In this document: piece by piece, positions 5,113 to 6,419 of the stretch | Numbering within the stretch: position 1 is the first letter of the stretch | Layout of the letters: each line of letters begins with the position of its first letter | NCBI GenBank assembly: GCA_002419025.1 | Contig: DIFG01000058.1 | Span: 1 to 6,419, forward strand | Direction of reading: 5' to 3' | Length of the DNA stretch: 6,419 nt | Source of the DNA: Deltaproteobacteria bacterium UBA5754 | Lineage (GTDB): Bacteria; Desulfobacterota; Dissulfuribacteria; Dissulfuribacterales; UBA5754 | The notes under the pieces: generated by a model | Told to the model about the DNA's origin: nothing | Seen by the model: only the letters and a program-made list of their open reading frames with translations | Databases searched by the model: none | Translations under genes and position numbers: made by a program

Positions 5113-6276
5113 ATGGCCATCCAACCGTCTGAAAAACTCAAAAAACTCCCCCCGTATCTCTTTGTGGAGCTCGACCGGAAAAAGGCCGAGGTCATGGCAA
5201 GAGGAGTGGACGTCATAGATCTCGGAATCGGAGATCCGGACCTTCCCACGCCTGATTTCATCGTCGAGTCCATGGTCCATGCGGTCCGAGACCAGAAAAA
5301 TCACCGGTATCCGACATCCAAGGGTTCCGCCCGTTTTCGGCAGGCGGCCGCCGGCTGGTGCAGGCGGCGCTTCGGTCTCGATCTTGATCCGGATCAAGAG
5401 GTCGTCTCCCTCATAGGATCCAAAGAAGGGATCGGACATTTTCCCATCGCCTTCGTGGATCCTGGGGATGTGGTCCTCGTCCCGACTCCCGCCTATCCCG
5501 TTTATCACATCGGGACCCTTTTTGCCGGCGGCGAGACCCGCTTTCTCCCCCTCCTTCGTGAAAACGCCTTCCTCCCGGATCTGGACTCTTTGCCGTCAGA
5601 GGTCATGAAAAGGGCCAAGATCCTCTGGATCAACTACCCCAACAATCCTACAGCAGCAGTGGCCCCTCCGGAGTTCTTTGCAAAGGCAGTGGCATTCGCC
5701 CGGGAGCACGGCCTCATCCTGTGTCATGACGCAGCCTACAGCGAAATGACCTACGACGGCTATACAGCCCCGAGCATCCTCGAGACACCGGGGGCATGGG
5801 AGGTGGCCATCGAGTTCCACTCCCTCTCAAAGACGTTCAACATGACGGGATGGCGCATCGGTTTCGCCGTCGGAAACCCGGAACTCGTCGCGGGTCTGGC
5901 CAGGGCCAAGTCGAATCTGGACTCAGGCCAGTTCGGTGCCGTCCAGGACGCAGCCGTGGCCGCGCTCGAAAGCGACCAGTCGGCCATTCAAAAGATGAGG
6001 GCGATCTACACCGCTCGAAGGGACGTCTTTGTCAAGGGGCTTCGCTCACTCGGAATCGACGCCCCCTCCCCCAAGGCAACCTTTTATGTCTGGACACCCG
6101 TGCCAACCGGGCATACGTCGGCATCCTTTTCCTCACTTCTTCTCGAGAAGGCCGGAATCGTCTGTACGCCTGGAAACGGATTCGGGGATCCTGGCGAGGG
6201 ATACGTCCGCATGGCCCTTACGGTCTCCGAAGGACGCCTCGAGGAGGCCTTATCCCGTATGCGCGGCATCCTTTGA
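5113..6276 (+). CDS. dapL: LL-diaminopimelate aminotransferase
   Basis: DapL is a PLP-dependent fold-type I aminotransferase that converts tetrahydrodipicolinate (as open-chain L-2-amino-6-oxopimelate) plus glutamate to LL-diaminopimelate, replacing DapD, DapC and DapE in one step. The 387 residues fit. Family landmarks are LPPYLF (12-17), LGIGDPDLPTP (37-47), HRYPTSKG (64-71), LIGSKEGI (100-107), PAYPVY (126-131), INYPNNPTAAV (173-183, Asn178), CHDAAYSEMTYDGY (204-217, Asp206 binding the PLP nitrogen), HSLSKTFNMTGWRIGF (236-251, Schiff-base Lys240 and phosphate-binding Arg248) and YVRMALT (364-370, carboxylate-binding Arg366). These resemble bacterial DapL of the kind found in Moorella and Desulfobacterota rather than generic AspC. 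TAAGGAA (5102-5108) lies well placed before the ATG, 22 nt after the FAH gene. Placement after dapA and dapB strongly supports the assignment over a generic aspartate aminotransferase. It is the last gene before the right repeat. Confidence 0.93.
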   Translation: MAIQPSEKLKKLPPYLFVELDRKKAEVMARGVDVIDLGIGDPDLPTPDFIVESMVHAVRDQKNHRYPTSKGSARFRQAAAGWCRRRFGLDLDPDQEVVSLIGSKEGIGHFPIAFVDPGDVVLVPTPAYPVYHIGTLFAGGETRFLPLLRENAFLPDLDSLPSEVMKRAKILWINYPNNPTAAVAPPEFFAKAVAFAREHGLILCHDAAYSEMTYDGYTAPSILETPGAWEVAIEFHSLSKTFNMTGWRIGFAVGNPELVAGLARAKSNLDSGQFGAVQDAAVAALESDQSAIQKMRAIYTARRDVFVKGLRSLGIDAPSPKATFYVWTPVPTGHTSASFSSLLLEKAGIVCTPGNGFGDPGEGYVRMALTVSEGRLEEALSRMRGIL

Positions 6277-6313
6277 ACCCAAATTATGCACTTCACATGC
6301 CGACCGGAAATAA

Positions 6314-6419
6314 TTTTGGCTCTTCGTCATTTCGTGTGGAATTTGATCGGTTTCCAGTGCGCAGTTGCATACCGCCTCGTCATTCCGGCGGAGGCCGGAA
6401 TCCAGTATAGAACGTGAAT
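6314..6419 (+). repeat. Right copy of the 106-bp inverted repeat
   Basis: This is the exact reverse complement of 52-157 and starts 37 nt after the dapL stop. Beyond its inner edge the two copies diverge (TAA against ATT). Its outer edge coincides with the window end, so the repeat may be longer than 106 bp. It contains two related modules: 6324-6358, starting TCGTCATTTCG and ending TTTCCAGT, and 6377-6406, starting TCGTCATTCCG and ending AATCCAGT. The first module has lost the internal palindrome and the second keeps it. An open frame through the repeat, ending HSGGGRNPV, is a translation artefact. Confidence 0.93.
6382..6401. terminator. Repeat-borne hairpin, possible end of the dap operon transcript
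   Basis: ATTCCGGC and GCCGGAAT form a perfect 8-bp stem with a GGAG loop. It is the first strong hairpin after dapL and no other terminator is visible between 6277 and the window end. There is no T-run, so it may only stabilise the mRNA 3' end, as REP-type elements can, rather than terminate transcription. The left copy carries the same hairpin at 70-89. Confidence 0.3.

Noticed and set aside
52..6419. Composite transposon or genomic island
   Set aside because: There is no transposase, integrase or tRNA site. The genes are core metabolism with similar composition, and the repeats look like small dispersed intergenic elements.

Overview
The window carries seven protein-coding genes, all on the + strand, between two copies of a 106-bp repeat in opposite orientation. 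GC is high (roughly 60% by eye). The diaminopimelate route (DapA, DapB, then the aminotransferase DapL instead of DapD/C/E), a CheD–HDOD pair, and dispersed palindromes of the 'TCATTCCGG…CCGGAATCCAG' kind suggest a Gram-negative bacterium. A member of the Desulfobacterota (former Deltaproteobacteria) is the best guess. This is inference; no rRNA or other phylogenetic marker is present.

Layout. Positions 1-51 hold nothing recognisable. Positions 52-157 are the left repeat copy. Gene 1 (191-853) encodes a probable outer-membrane lipoprotein of unknown function. A 193-nt gap (854-1046) with a possible promoter and a short palindrome follows. The next pair is a CheD-family protein (1047-1529) and an HDOD/HD-domain signalling protein (1531-2388), separated by one base. 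The CheD homologue has no cysteine anywhere, so it cannot be a conventional CheD deamidase. A 171-nt gap (2389-2559) holds hairpins and a possible promoter, then a tight four-gene operon follows: dapA (2560-3501), dapB (3516-4319), a fumarylacetoacetate-hydrolase-family gene (4329-5090) and dapL (5113-6276). Each operon gene has its own good Shine-Dalgarno sequence, with gaps of 14, 9 and 22 nt. The right repeat copy (6314-6419) begins 37 nt after dapL and is cut by the window end.

Function. DapA condenses aspartate semialdehyde with pyruvate. DapB reduces the product to tetrahydrodipicolinate. DapL transaminates the open-chain form of that compound directly to LL-diaminopimelate, the precursor of lysine and of peptidoglycan cross-links. 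The FAH-family enzyme between dapB and dapL is not part of the textbook pathway and is the main functional puzzle of the operon. The CheD/HDOD pair looks like a separate regulatory unit. The most interesting items are the apparently catalytically dead CheD, the FAH gene inside the dap operon, the unusual dapA 5' end (21-codon extension, A8 run, overlapping leader ORF), and the perfect inverted repeats bracketing the cluster.
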